Positions 41,878-51,597 of a stretch of DNA of 64,000 nt are shown in pieces. Each line of letters begins with the position of its first letter. Within the stretch, counting starts at the first letter, position 1. The notes below the pieces were generated by a model, which searched no databases, was not told the DNA's origin, and was given only the letters and a program-made list of their open reading frames with translations. The stretch is from Alphaproteobacteria bacterium. Lineage in GTDB: Bacteria; Myxococcota_A; UBA796; GCA-2862545. The stretch is taken from contig JACKET010000003.1 of the NCBI GenBank assembly GCA_020632875.1, forward strand, positions 248,001 through 312,000. The letters run 5' to 3'. The translations under genes and the position numbers were made by a program.

Positions 41878-43959
41878 GTGTTGGACCCTCTGCATCCCGT
41901 GGTCACGGACGAGCTCGTCCAGCTGGATTCCGTCACGCGTCTCCTCCAGGAGAACCCGTACGAGACGCCGCCTTCCGAGAAGTCCATCGTGGCCGAGCTC
42001 GTGCGCCTGCGCGAAGAGCTGCCCAAAGCGAAAGAGGAGGATCGCGGCGCGCTCCTCACCCAATACGACCAGCACCACGCGCTGCTCCAGCAGCTGCGCG
42101 CGACCCGTGATCGGCCCCAGGTCGACCCCGACAGCCCGTACTTCGCGCACGTGCGCCTCGAGGAGGAGGGGCGTCGGCGCGACGTGTTCCTCGGCAAGGC
42201 GACGCGGATCGACAACGGCATCCGCATCGTCGACTGGCGGAACGCGCCGATCAGCAAGATCTTCTACCGGTACCAGCAGGGCGAGGAGTACGAGGAGGAG
42301 CTCGGCGGGCGCCTGCTCGAAGGCCGCGTGGTCGCCCGTCGCACCGTGACGATCGAGCGCGGCGAGCTGCACCGGATCGACGCGCCCGAAGGCACGTTCT
42401 CGCTCGATGGCCAGGGCTGGCGCTCCGACCGCAAGGAGCCGCCGCGCATGGCGGGCGGCGAGGGCTCCGCGCTCCGCGCGCACGCGGCGGGCGAAGGCAC
42501 CGAGCGCCGCCTCGGCACCGACCTCGAGGGCAACCGGCGGCGCTCCGACAAGCGCCTGCCCGACATCGCCGGGCTCATCGACGCCGAGCAGTTCGAGCTC
42601 ATCACGCGCCCGCGCTCGGGCTTCGTGGTCATCCGCGGCACGGCCGGGTCCGGCAAGACCACCGTGGCGCTGCACCGCATCGCGTGGCTCGCGTACGAGA
42701 GCCCCGAGTACGACACGCCGCTCACGGTGTTCCTCGTGTTCAGCAAGGCGCTGAAGGACTACGTCGGGCACGTCCTGCCGGCCCTCGGCGTGAGCCAGGT
42801 CGCCGTGCAGACGTTCCGCGATTGGGCGCACGGCATGCGCAAGCGCCACTTCGCCCGCATCCCCCACAAGATGCGCGAGACCGCACCCGCCGTGGTGGTG
42901 CGCCTCAAGCAGCACCCGGCGATGCTCCACGTGCTCGAGGCCCAGGTCGCGCGCGTCGAGGGCCCCGCGACGGGCGAGCAGGCGTTCGACGACTGGATGA
43001 GCGCCATCACGGGCCTCCCGCTGCTGCTCGAGATCTTCGGCCGGCACGCGCCTGGCGCCTTCACCGAGAGCGAGCTCGCGAAGGCGGCCACCTGGTGCCG
43101 CGACCGCACGAACGACCTCGTGGCCCGGCTCGACGGCGACAAGGAGGTCGAGGCGGCCATCGAGCCCGAAGACGAGCCGCTCCTGCTGCGCGCCTGGCAG
43201 CTCCGCGTGGGCCCGCTGCGCAACAAGAGCAAGCGTCCCGTGCGGTACCGCCACCTCGCGATCGACGAGGTGCAGGACTTCTCGCCGACCGAGGTGCGCG
43301 TGCTGCTCGAGTGCCTCGACGAGAAGCGCAGCATCACGCTCGCCGGCGACACCCAGCAGCACGTGATGCAGGACAGCGGCTTCACCAGCTGGACCGACTT
43401 CTTCCGGCATCTCGGCGTCGAAGGCACCGCGGTGAACACGCTGCGCGTCAGCTACCGGTCGAGCGCGCCCATCGTCGAGTTCGCGCTCCAGCTGCTCGGC
43501 CCGCTGCGCGAAGACGACGAGCCGCCGATGGTCACGCGGTCCGGCCCGCCCGTCGAGCTGTTCCGCTTCACCGACCACGGCGCCGCGGTCGCGTTCCTCT
43601 CCGACGCGCTCAAGGATCTCATCCGCGCCGAGCCCCTCGCGTCGATCGTGCTGCTCACGCCCGACCAGAACGTCTCCGGCACGTACTACGCGGGCCTGAA
43701 GGCCGGCGAGGTGCCGCGGCTGCGCCGCATCGCCAACCAGGACTTCACCTTCGCGCCCGGCGTCGAGATCACCGAGCTCGACCAGGTGAAGGGCCTCGAG
43801 TTCGACTACGTCATCCTGGTCGAGGCGAGCGCCATGCACTTCCCCGACGACGCCGCCGCGCGGCGCCTGCTGCACGTGGGCGCCACGCGCGCCGTGCACC
43901 AGCTCTGGGTCACGTCGGTCGGCACGGTGTCGCCCGTCATCCGCGAAGCGCTGCCGTAG
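41878..43959 (+). CDS. HelD-like UvrD/Rep-family helicase
   Basis: A 693-residue superfamily I helicase-like protein. It has an N-terminal coiled-coil arm (about 5-80, LREELPKAKEEDRGALLTQY), the conserved domain with VDWRNAPISKIFYRY, Walker A GTAGSGKTTVALHRIAWL (motif I), motif II AIDEVQDFSPTEV, motif III-like LAGDTQQ, VSYRSSAPI, and late motifs VKGLEFDYVIL and LHVGATRAVHQLWV. This is the HelD pattern: such proteins bind RNA polymerase and release stalled complexes. The GTG (with GGAG four bases upstream) was chosen over earlier frames that would run through noncoding sequence; TTG at 41881 is possible. Confidence 0.85.
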   Translation: MLDPLHPVVTDELVQLDSVTRLLQENPYETPPSEKSIVAELVRLREELPKAKEEDRGALLTQYDQHHALLQQLRATRDRPQVDPDSPYFAHVRLEEEGRRRDVFLGKATRIDNGIRIVDWRNAPISKIFYRYQQGEEYEEELGGRLLEGRVVARRTVTIERGELHRIDAPEGTFSLDGQGWRSDRKEPPRMAGGEGSALRAHAAGEGTERRLGTDLEGNRRRSDKRLPDIAGLIDAEQFELITRPRSGFVVIRGTAGSGKTTVALHRIAWLAYESPEYDTPLTVFLVFSKALKDYVGHVLPALGVSQVAVQTFRDWAHGMRKRHFARIPHKMRETAPAVVVRLKQHPAMLHVLEAQVARVEGPATGEQAFDDWMSAITGLPLLLEIFGRHAPGAFTESELAKAATWCRDRTNDLVARLDGDKEVEAAIEPEDEPLLLRAWQLRVGPLRNKSKRPVRYRHLAIDEVQDFSPTEVRVLLECLDEKRSITLAGDTQQHVMQDSGFTSWTDFFRHLGVEGTAVNTLRVSYRSSAPIVEFALQLLGPLREDDEPPMVTRSGPPVELFRFTDHGAAVAFLSDALKDLIRAEPLASIVLLTPDQNVSGTYYAGLKAGEVPRLRRIANQDFTFAPGVEITELDQVKGLEFDYVILVEASAMHFPDDAAARRLLHVGATRAVHQLWVTSVGTVSPVIREALP

Positions 43960-46222
43960 CCCGCGCGAGCAGCGCATCGGCCGCATCGAGCACGGCGGTC
44001 TGGGTGAACGGCTTCGTGAGCAGCGTCGTGCCCGCGGGCCAGGAGGCCTGCAGGATCTCCGGCGCGTGCGCGGAGATCGCGGCCACCGGCGCCACGACGC
44101 CCTGCGAAGCCAGCGCGTCGACGAGCTCGGGGCCCGTCGTGTCGGGCAGCTCGTGGTCGACGAACAGCCCGTCGAACGGGCCCGTCGCGGCGAGCGCGGT
44201 GGCCCGGTCGCCCGCGAGCACCACGTCCGCACCGGCCCGCTCGAGCCAGAGCCGCAACAGGAGCTGCGACTCGCCGGAGTCGTCGATCACCAGGAACCGG
44301 GGCGCGCGCCCGTAGCGCAGCACCTCCTCTTCGAGGGTCGCCCCGCGCACGGGCTTCGTGAGGAACCCGTCCATCCCCGCCGCCGCGCAGGACTCGGCGA
44401 CGTCGGGGGTCGCGTGTGCGGTGAGCGCGACGATGGGCCGCGTGTACCCGGCCGCACGGAGGCGGCGCGCCGTCTCGAGCCCGTCGAGCCCGGGCATGTG
44501 GACGTCCATCAGCACCACGTCGAACGCGTCTACAGCGGCGGCGATCGCCTCCTCGCCGGACGTGGCGGCCCGGACCCGATGCCCGGCGCGCTCGAGCAGG
44601 GCCGCCGTGACCGTGCGGTTGTCGGCGCTGTCGTCGACCACCAGGATGTCGAGCGCCCGCGCGAGCCGCCGCAGGTGCGGCGCGATCCGCCCCTCCTCCT
44701 TCTGCCAGCGCACGACCGTCAGGGGCAGCACCACGCGGAAGGCGGTCCCCTCGCCCACCTCCGACCGCAGCGTGATCTCGCCGCCCATCCGCTGCACGAG
44801 GTCGAGGGTGATGGCGAGCCCCAGCCCGGCCCCCGCCACGCCGCGCGGGCCGTCCGAGCCACGCTGGAAGCGCTCGAAGATCCTCGCCTGCTCGGCCCGT
44901 GGGATGCCCCAGCCCGTGTCGGCCACCCCGAGCACGACGTGGTCGCCGTCGACCCCGAGCGACACGACCACCCGGCCCGCGTCGGTGTACTTGATCGCGT
45001 TGTCGACGAGGTTGACGACGATCTGGCGCAGCCGCTGCTCGTCGCCCATCACGCGGGCCGGGAAGCCCTCCGCGATCTCGACGATCACGGCGAGCCCCTT
45101 GTCGCGCGCCGCCGGACGCAGCGTGTCGACGGCCTCCTCGACCGTCGAGGCGAGATCGATCGGCGCGAACTGGATCTCCATCCGTCCCGCTTCGATGCGC
45201 GAGAAGTCGAGGATGCCGCTCACCAGGTGGAGCAGGGCGTTCGAGCTGGTCTTCACCTTGGCGAGCATGTCGCGCTGGGCCGCCGTGAGCTCGGTGCCCA
45301 GCACGAGGTCGGTCAGCCCGACGATGGCGTTCAGCGGCGTGCGGATCTCGTGGCTCATCTGGGCGAGGAACGCGCTCTTCGCGCGGTTGGCCTGCTCGGC
45401 TTCGTCCTTCGCGCGCCGGAGCAGCGCCGCCGCGCGCTGGCGCTCGGTGACGTCCCGGGCGTACACCGCGACGCCGACGGTCTCGTCGCCCACCTGGATC
45501 GGGCGCAGCGACACCGCGAACACGCGCGAGCGGTCGGGCGTCGTCCAGTCGATGTGCATCTCGCCCTTGTCGAGCACGCGCCGATACAGCCGCTCGTGCC
45601 GCGTGCGGTGCGGCTCCGGCAGCCGGTCGAGTCGATCGCCGTAGCGCGGGGAGATGTCGAACCCCTGCTCCATCATCTCGACGAACGCGGGGTTGAACGC
45701 CGTGAGCCGCAGGTCGCGATCGAGCGCCCAGACGGGGTCGGTGGTGCTGCCGAACAGCGCGAGGATCGTGGCCTCGGACCCCTCGAGCTTCTTCGTCACG
45801 CGCTGGTGGCGGCGCTGCAGGCGCTCGACCTGCTCGAGCGACATCCTCCCGAGCTCGGAGAGCGGGCCCGCCAGCTCGAGGTGGGTGTCGTCGACCGCGG
45901 GGAAGCCCGCCCACGCGAGCTGATGGCCGTGGAGCGTCAGTGCCACCGCCGGCCCCACCGAGGCGCCGTCGATCAGGAGGTCGGGCACCGCGGACACGCC
46001 GTCCCCCTCGGGCAATCCGTTGACGTGCATCCCGACGAGGCCGTGTGGACGGGCGTGGATGACCACTCCCCCGTCGATCACCATCGCGCTGCCGGACAGG
46101 AGCAGCTCCGCCCCTGCGCCAGAGAGCGCGAGGAGGACCTCCTCCGTCGACGCGGCGACGCCCAGACCGGCGATGGCCTTGAGGACCTCGGCGCGGCGCT
46201 CGGCCTCGTGGGGCTCGCTCAT
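43937..46222 (-). CDS. Hybrid sensor histidine kinase with two receiver domains
   Basis: A 761-residue cytoplasmic protein. Order: an N-terminal sensory region (1-145) with a vicinal-oxygen- or GAF-like pattern not assigned; PAS (about 150-265, DPVWALDRDLRLTAFNPAFV); HisKA with phospho-His291 (MSHEIRTPLNAIVG); HATPase_c (N-box NLVDNAIKYT, G1 DTGWGIP, G2 GAGLGLAI); receiver 1 with Asp573 (VLMDVHMPGLDG, Lys in FLTKP); receiver 2 with Asp689 in FVDHELPD. Phosphorelay proceeds from His291 to Asp573 or Asp689. The ATG overlaps the MFS stop (ATGA, 46219-46222). The 3' end overlaps the convergent helD tail by 23 bp. No transmembrane helix was seen. Confidence 0.9.
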   Translation of the reverse strand: MSEPHEAERRAEVLKAIAGLGVAASTEEVLLALSGAGAELLLSGSAMVIDGGVVIHARPHGLVGMHVNGLPEGDGVSAVPDLLIDGASVGPAVALTLHGHQLAWAGFPAVDDTHLELAGPLSELGRMSLEQVERLQRRHQRVTKKLEGSEATILALFGSTTDPVWALDRDLRLTAFNPAFVEMMEQGFDISPRYGDRLDRLPEPHRTRHERLYRRVLDKGEMHIDWTTPDRSRVFAVSLRPIQVGDETVGVAVYARDVTERQRAAALLRRAKDEAEQANRAKSAFLAQMSHEIRTPLNAIVGLTDLVLGTELTAAQRDMLAKVKTSSNALLHLVSGILDFSRIEAGRMEIQFAPIDLASTVEEAVDTLRPAARDKGLAVIVEIAEGFPARVMGDEQRLRQIVVNLVDNAIKYTDAGRVVVSLGVDGDHVVLGVADTGWGIPRAEQARIFERFQRGSDGPRGVAGAGLGLAITLDLVQRMGGEITLRSEVGEGTAFRVVLPLTVVRWQKEEGRIAPHLRRLARALDILVVDDSADNRTVTAALLERAGHRVRAATSGEEAIAAAVDAFDVVLMDVHMPGLDGLETARRLRAAGYTRPIVALTAHATPDVAESCAAAGMDGFLTKPVRGATLEEEVLRYGRAPRFLVIDDSGESQLLLRLWLERAGADVVLAGDRATALAATGPFDGLFVDHELPDTTGPELVDALASQGVVAPVAAISAHAPEILQASWPAGTTLLTKPFTQTAVLDAADALLARATAALRG

Positions 46223-47454
46223 GCCGTCGTCGTCCGCTGGACGTCGCGCCCGAGCACGAGCACACCGGCCCACACGACCGCGGGGAGCAGCGAGCCCACG
46301 CCGAGACCGGCCAGCACGGTGCGCGGGTCGACGCCCGCGTCGACGAGCGCCCCGGTCGCGAGGCTCGCCGCCGAGCTCGCCAGCATCGTCAGCCCGAACT
46401 CCATCGCGAACAGACGCCCGCGGACCTCGCGGGTCGTCGCCATCTGGCCGAGCGTGTCGCTGAAGGTCCAGACCATCCCCGTGCCCACGGCCGAGAAGCC
46501 GAGACACACGGCCACGCCGGGGAACGAGGGCGCCTGGGACATGAGCACGTACATCGTGCCCAGGATCCCAAATCCGAGCACGATGCTCCACTGGAGAGTG
46601 CGCAGGGCGTCGCCGAGCACGAGCCGGACGCCCATCGTCCCCCCGAGCGCACCCACGCCGCGTGCCGCGTACAGGAGCCCGAGGAACAGGGGCCCCTGGG
46701 CGTCCGCGAAGATCCCGCCCGCGAACAGGGGCAGCAGCACGAGCACCCCGCCCGACAGCGCGTTGGCCGACTTCAGGAGCAGCAGCACGGGCAGGTAGAT
46801 TCGCCCCCGCAGGTGGCGCAGGCCGTCGACGAAGGTCGCGCGCCCCACGGTCTCGTGGTCGTGCGGCGGCAGGGCCGGCAGGCCCCACAAGAGCGCGGCG
46901 GAGCCCATGAACGTGGCCGCGTCGATCAGGAGCGCGCCCGTGATGCCGACCCAGGCCGTGAGCACGCCACCGAGCGCGGCGCCGATCGCGAGCATCACCG
47001 ACCAGGTGCCGCCCATCAGCGCGACTGCGGCCGGCAGCTCCTCGTCGGCCGCCAGATCCGGGATCGCGGCGGTGCGCGCCGGGATGAACACGCCGCCGAC
47101 GAGCGTGCGGGCCGTCAGCACCACCAGCAGGAGCTCGACGCTGCGCGCCCACCAGCACGCGATCATCGCGAGCACGAGCACGGCGCGGATCACGTCGGTC
47201 GCGATCATCAGGGTCTTGCGGTCGTGCTGGTCGGCGAGCGGACCGGCGACGGGCGAGATCAGGAAGATCGGCAGGGTCTTCGCGATGAGCACGCCCGCGA
47301 TGACCAGGGCCGAGTCCGAGAGCTCGCCCACCATCGTGAGCACGGCGACGGTCGTGAGCCAGTCGCCGAGGAAGCTGACGACCGTGCCGCCCCAGAGCAG
47401 CCGGAAGCCGCGGTTCTCGCGCAGCAGCTGGAGGTAGCCGGGCTTCGCGGCCAC
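46219..47454 (-). CDS. Major facilitator superfamily transporter (MFS_3/EntS-like)
   Basis: A 411-residue transporter with about twelve hydrophobic helices and the motif-A-like loop GPLADQHDRKTLMIATDVIR between helices 2 and 3 (G-x3-D-x2-x-R-K). Its closest pattern is the multidrug/enterobactin-exporter group, with helices such as GGTVVSFLGDWLTTVAVL. The GTG start follows immediately on the stop of the TPR/thioredoxin gene. Its own stop is coupled to the histidine kinase, so all three form one operon. Export of a small molecule is inferred; the substrate is unknown. Confidence 0.85.
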   Translation of the reverse strand: MAAKPGYLQLLRENRGFRLLWGGTVVSFLGDWLTTVAVLTMVGELSDSALVIAGVLIAKTLPIFLISPVAGPLADQHDRKTLMIATDVIRAVLVLAMIACWWARSVELLLVVLTARTLVGGVFIPARTAAIPDLAADEELPAAVALMGGTWSVMLAIGAALGGVLTAWVGITGALLIDAATFMGSAALLWGLPALPPHDHETVGRATFVDGLRHLRGRIYLPVLLLLKSANALSGGVLVLLPLFAGGIFADAQGPLFLGLLYAARGVGALGGTMGVRLVLGDALRTLQWSIVLGFGILGTMYVLMSQAPSFPGVAVCLGFSAVGTGMVWTFSDTLGQMATTREVRGRLFAMEFGLTMLASSAASLATGALVDAGVDPRTVLAGLGVGSLLPAVVWAGVLVLGRDVQRTTTA

Positions 47455-49365
47455 CTACTCCGCCGTCCGCGCGACGGCCTCCACGGCCGCGCCGAGCCGG
47501 TTCACGTCGGCGCCGAGGAGGTAGGCCGCCACCCGGTTGTCGCGGTCGACCACGAACAGCGACGGCACGCCGGCGATGCCGAGCAGCTCGTACGGGCTGT
47601 CTTCGGCGTTCCACCAGCCGAGCGGGACCGCCGGGCGCTGGGTGCCCTCGAAGAACGCGTCGACGGCGGTGGGCTTGTCGTCGACCGACACCGCGAGGAA
47701 CCGCACGTTCGGGTACTTGCCCGCGAGGCGCTCGACCTCGGGCAGGGCCTCGATGCATGGCCGGCACCACGTGGCCCACACGTCGACCACCGCCGGGCCC
47801 TTCACCTCCGAGAGCACGACGGGCTGCCCGGCGACCAGCACGGCCACCTCGGGCAGCGTGCGCCCGACGAGGTCGCTGGGGTCGGTGAGCTGCGCGGCGG
47901 GCGGAGGCTCGCCCGACACGTCGGCGACCCAGCCCTCGAGGCCGCCCGCGTGCCACAGGCCCGCGTCGGCCCACCATGCGCGCAGGGCCTTCCAGCCGCG
48001 CTCGACCGTGGGGAGCTCGCCGGGATCGCGCTCGCGCGTGCCGCGGGCGAGGTGCACCGCCGCGGCGTCGGGGTCGCCGAGCGCGGTGAGCACGAACCCC
48101 ACGTGCAGGTCGATCACCGGCACGTCGACGAGGCGGGACGCCTGCAGCAGGTCGGGCAGCGCGTCGGCGTCGCGGCCCAGCAGGTGCAGCGCCCAGCCCC
48201 GCGTGTCGAGGGCCTCGCCCACGCGCTCGGCGCTGCGCACGCGCCACTCTTCGAAGGTCTCGCCGGCCCACGGCCGGTCGTCGAACCGCTCGGACTGGAA
48301 GCCCCGGACCGCAGCCGTGGCGGCCTGCAGGGCATCTTCGAGGTCGGAGGCCGACAGCGTGGCGTGGTACGCGAAGAAGTTCGCCCGCTCGGCGTGCTCG
48401 GGCGTCGCCTGCCACGCGGCCTTGTACGCCGCCGTGGCGCCCGGCAGGTCGCCCGCCTTGCGCAGCAGATCGCCGCGCGCCGTGTGGAAGCGGGCCCGCA
48501 CCTCGGGGTCGTCGGGCAGGCGCGGTGCCAGCGCATCGACCTGGGCGAGCGCGCGCATCGGGTCGGCGTGGCGGCGGGCGCGGCTGATCTCGCGCGCGAA
48601 GCCGAACCGGTGCGGATCCGGGTGGATGGCCGCCAGCCGCGCGTCGGCCTCGTTCGCCCGCGGATCGCCCGCCGCCTCGAGCACCTCGGCGGCCGCGTAG
48701 AGCGCCGGGAGGTCGCCGCTCATCGCGTCGCGCGCGGCCTTCAGCACGGCCTTCTGCGCCTTGCTGGCGCCGGGCCCGCTGGCCTCGAACACCGGCACGA
48801 GACGGCCCAGCAGCGCGGGCTCTTCGCCGAGCGCGTACCGGATCCACTCGGCCTCGCCGGCATCGATGCCGTCTTCGATCGCGATGGGCAGCGCGAGCGA
48901 CGCGCCGCCGTCGACCTCGGACGACAGGGCGATCGCCTGGGCGGCGTCAGCATCCGCGTCGCCGCGGCACCGGCGGGTGCGCACCCAGTGCCGCACCGCG
49001 TGGGTCCAGAAGCGGGTGTCGGCGTCGGTGGGCGTGACCGCGAGGAGCTGCTCGATCTCGTCGCACCAGGCGGCGTCGAAGCGCCACGCGCCCGCCAGGG
49101 TGTCGGCGAGCAGCACCCGTCGGCCCGGATCGTCGGGCGCGTCGGCGAGCCACCGGCGGTACTGCCCGATCACGGCGCGATCGCCGTCGATCCGGGCCCT
49201 GCTGCGGGCATACAGGCGCTGCCAGCCCATGCTGGACGGGTCTTTCTCGAGCTCGCCGGCCGCCAGGGCCGACGCGCCGCCGTAGTCGCCCACGCGGTAG
49301 AGGGCCCATCCGGACTCCACCGAGGGACCCGCAGAAGCGACCGCGAGCAGCAGGGACCACGTCAT
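47455..49365 (-). CDS. TPR protein with C-terminal thioredoxin (TlpA-like) domain
   Basis: A 636-residue exported protein: signal MTWSLLLAVASA, then about 450 residues of helical TPR-like repeats (DYGGASALAAGELEKDPSS; ARGDLLRKAGDLPGATAAYK), then a thioredoxin/TlpA-like domain (about 495-635) with the redox motif in VDVWATWCRPCIEALPEV and AGVPSLFVVDRDN with the cis-Pro. It probably reduces disulfides in periplasmic partners held by the repeats. It is the first gene of the operon with the MFS transporter and hybrid kinase, so redox and sensing may be linked. The stop abuts the MFS GTG with no gap. Confidence 0.85.
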   Translation of the reverse strand: MTWSLLLAVASAGPSVESGWALYRVGDYGGASALAAGELEKDPSSMGWQRLYARSRARIDGDRAVIGQYRRWLADAPDDPGRRVLLADTLAGAWRFDAAWCDEIEQLLAVTPTDADTRFWTHAVRHWVRTRRCRGDADADAAQAIALSSEVDGGASLALPIAIEDGIDAGEAEWIRYALGEEPALLGRLVPVFEASGPGASKAQKAVLKAARDAMSGDLPALYAAAEVLEAAGDPRANEADARLAAIHPDPHRFGFAREISRARRHADPMRALAQVDALAPRLPDDPEVRARFHTARGDLLRKAGDLPGATAAYKAAWQATPEHAERANFFAYHATLSASDLEDALQAATAAVRGFQSERFDDRPWAGETFEEWRVRSAERVGEALDTRGWALHLLGRDADALPDLLQASRLVDVPVIDLHVGFVLTALGDPDAAAVHLARGTRERDPGELPTVERGWKALRAWWADAGLWHAGGLEGWVADVSGEPPPAAQLTDPSDLVGRTLPEVAVLVAGQPVVLSEVKGPAVVDVWATWCRPCIEALPEVERLAGKYPNVRFLAVSVDDKPTAVDAFFEGTQRPAVPLGWWNAEDSPYELLGIAGVPSLFVVDRDNRVAAYLLGADVNRLGAAVEAVARTAE

Positions 49366-49452
49366 CGGGCAGGTACCTTAGCGGGATCGTGAGCGCGGAG
49401 TGCACACAACGTTCCCCTTGCGCGCTCCCGCCACGCGGACGACGCTACCGGG

Positions 49453-51534
49453 ATGCTGTCTCTCGTCGTCGCGGTCGCCGCTGCTGCCGACTCGGTGTCC
49501 GTCGGCCCGGCGGCGGGCGGGGTGCGCGTCGACGGGGTGCTCGACGAGCCCGCGTGGGCCGCGACGCAGATGGTGAGTGGCTTCCTCCGCTTCCAGCCGC
49601 TCGAGGGCGGGCCTCCGCCCGGGCGCACCGAGGTCCGCTTCCTCCAGGATGCGAAGAACCTGTACGTCGGCATCCGCGTCGTCGACGCCGACTACCGCCT
49701 GCGGGCGCGGGTCTCCCAGCGCGAGGACATCAACGCCGACGACCAGATCGGCGTCTACCTCGACACGTTCTCCGACCGGATCTCGGGGTACATCTTCTAC
49801 TTCAACGCGATCGGGATCCAGCAGGACATCCGGCACAACGCGGGCCGCTGGAACGTGTCGTGGGACACCGTCATCCGCAGCAAGGGCCACCTGACCGACG
49901 ACGGCTTCGAGCTCGAGATCGCGTTCCCCTGGCGCTCGCTGAAGTTCCCGCCGTCCGAGACCCAGGACTGGGGGGTCATCGTCACGCGCAAGGTCCCCCA
50001 CGAGGGCGCGAAGTACAGCTGGCCCCAGCTCGAGCGGGGCGATCCGCGGATCTTCGCCTCGGCGAACCGGCTCGTCGGCGTGAAGCCCCCGTCGCGGGGC
50101 AGCGGCCTCGAGATCGTGCCGAGCATCACGGGCGCGTGGACCGATCCGACCGACACGCCGCCGGGTCCGCTCGACGTGGTCCGGCCGTCGCTCGACGGGC
50201 GCTTCGGCATCACGCCCGACCTCGGGCTCGCCGCCACGTTGAACCCCGACTTCAGCCAGGTCGAGGCCGACGTGAGCGACATCCGGCTCAACGCGCGCTT
50301 CGCGTTCGACTTCCCCGAGCGGCGTCCGTTCTTCCTCGATGGCGTCGACTGGTTCGAGGACCGCGGCAACACGCTCTACACGCGCTCGATGAACCAGCCG
50401 CTCTACGGCGTGAAGATCGGCGGGCGCGAGGGTCCCCTGACGATCGGCGCGCTGCACGTCCTCGATCGGTCCCCCCTCCCCACCTTCACCGAGGGCGGCA
50501 CGCCCGGGTTCGACGCCCCCGACGTCGAGGGCTCCGTCGCGTCCAACACGCTCGTGCGGGCGCGGACGGACGCGTTCGGCCTCGGCTACGCGGGCGTCGT
50601 GCTCGGCGACAAGCGCATCCTCGGCGGTGGGACGCACCAGATCGGCGGCGTCGACTTCGAGGTGCCGCTCGGCGACCGGTGGTTCGCGGGCTCGAGCGTG
50701 CTCACGAGCTTCACGGGCGACGGCGTGCAGCAGCTCTGGGGCCTGCAGGAGAGCCTCTCGATCTCGCGCGCCAGCGGCATCGGCACGGGATTCAGCGCGT
50801 ACTACACGAACCGGTCGCCGGGGTTCCGGAAGGAGCTCGGCTTCAACACCCAGTCCGACATCACCTACGCCGGCGCCACCCTCGATCACACGTTCACCCC
50901 GCCCGGAGTGCTCGACACGTGGCAGCCCGTGGTGTGGGTCGACGGCCAGCAGGAGGGCAACGGCGACCGCTACGCGACCGTCGGGCACGGGCAGAACTTC
51001 CTCCTGAACGGCATCCACACGCTGTCGTTCGGCGGCTGGATGCACACGTTCACCGAGCAGGGCGAGCAGGTCGACGGTGCCGGCGGGCGCTTCGCGTGGG
51101 CGAGCAACCTCGGGCGCGCGCTCGACGTCGTGGTGAACGCGAGCGGGGGCCGCACGATCGACTACGGCCGCCGCGTGCCCGCCAACAACGGGACCGCGTC
51201 GGTCGTCATGACCGTCCGGCCGACTCCCGGCATCCGCAACGACACGACCGCCACCGTCCAGATGCACCACCCGAAGGGCGCGGATCTCCAGCGCACCCAG
51301 CTCGTCCGCAACCGGCTGAACTGGCAGTTCACCCCCGAGCTCGGGATGCGCTGGGTGCTCGACTACAGCGACGGCACGGCGCGCGACCCGCGGGTGTACA
51401 ACGCGCTGCTGCTCACCTGGCTCCGGAACCCCGGAACGGCCGTGTGGCTGGGCGGGAGCGTCGTGTCGGTGGCCGACCTGGGCCTCGTCGAGAAGACCGT
51501 GTTCGCGAAGGCGACGCTGTTGTTGCGTCCCTGA
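49453..51534 (+). CDS. DUF5916 outer-membrane barrel with CBM9-like N-terminal domain
   Basis: A 693-residue exported protein. The signal peptide is MLSLVVAVAAAADSVSV. Residues about 20-200 resemble a family-9 carbohydrate-binding module (VDGVLDEPAWAATQMVSGFL, RTEVRFLQDAKNLYVGIRV). The rest (LDGRFGITPDLGLAATLNPD, DFPERRPFFLDGVDWF, SISRASGIGTGFSAYYTN) is the DUF5916 outer-membrane barrel. Proteins of this type are found in predators and saprophytes, where they may bind or import saccharides; this role is inferred. It is divergent from the TPR/thioredoxin gene (87 bp) and upstream of the S46 peptidase gene. Confidence 0.85.
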   Translation: MLSLVVAVAAAADSVSVGPAAGGVRVDGVLDEPAWAATQMVSGFLRFQPLEGGPPPGRTEVRFLQDAKNLYVGIRVVDADYRLRARVSQREDINADDQIGVYLDTFSDRISGYIFYFNAIGIQQDIRHNAGRWNVSWDTVIRSKGHLTDDGFELEIAFPWRSLKFPPSETQDWGVIVTRKVPHEGAKYSWPQLERGDPRIFASANRLVGVKPPSRGSGLEIVPSITGAWTDPTDTPPGPLDVVRPSLDGRFGITPDLGLAATLNPDFSQVEADVSDIRLNARFAFDFPERRPFFLDGVDWFEDRGNTLYTRSMNQPLYGVKIGGREGPLTIGALHVLDRSPLPTFTEGGTPGFDAPDVEGSVASNTLVRARTDAFGLGYAGVVLGDKRILGGGTHQIGGVDFEVPLGDRWFAGSSVLTSFTGDGVQQLWGLQESLSISRASGIGTGFSAYYTNRSPGFRKELGFNTQSDITYAGATLDHTFTPPGVLDTWQPVVWVDGQQEGNGDRYATVGHGQNFLLNGIHTLSFGGWMHTFTEQGEQVDGAGGRFAWASNLGRALDVVVNASGGRTIDYGRRVPANNGTASVVMTVRPTPGIRNDTTATVQMHHPKGADLQRTQLVRNRLNWQFTPELGMRWVLDYSDGTARDPRVYNALLLTWLRNPGTAVWLGGSVVSVADLGLVEKTVFAKATLLLRP

Positions 51535-51597
51535 CATTCTCCTGGGTCGATCCACCAGGTCACAAGCGCTAAGCTGTCGGGCCTCACGGGAGAGCGC

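Noticed and set aside
43937..48847. A single 1636-residue histidine kinase reaching through the MFS gene
   Set aside because: The upstream part is out of frame with the MFS transporter and the thioredoxin gene, which both have clear motifs; ATG at 46220-46222 gives a normal kinase start.
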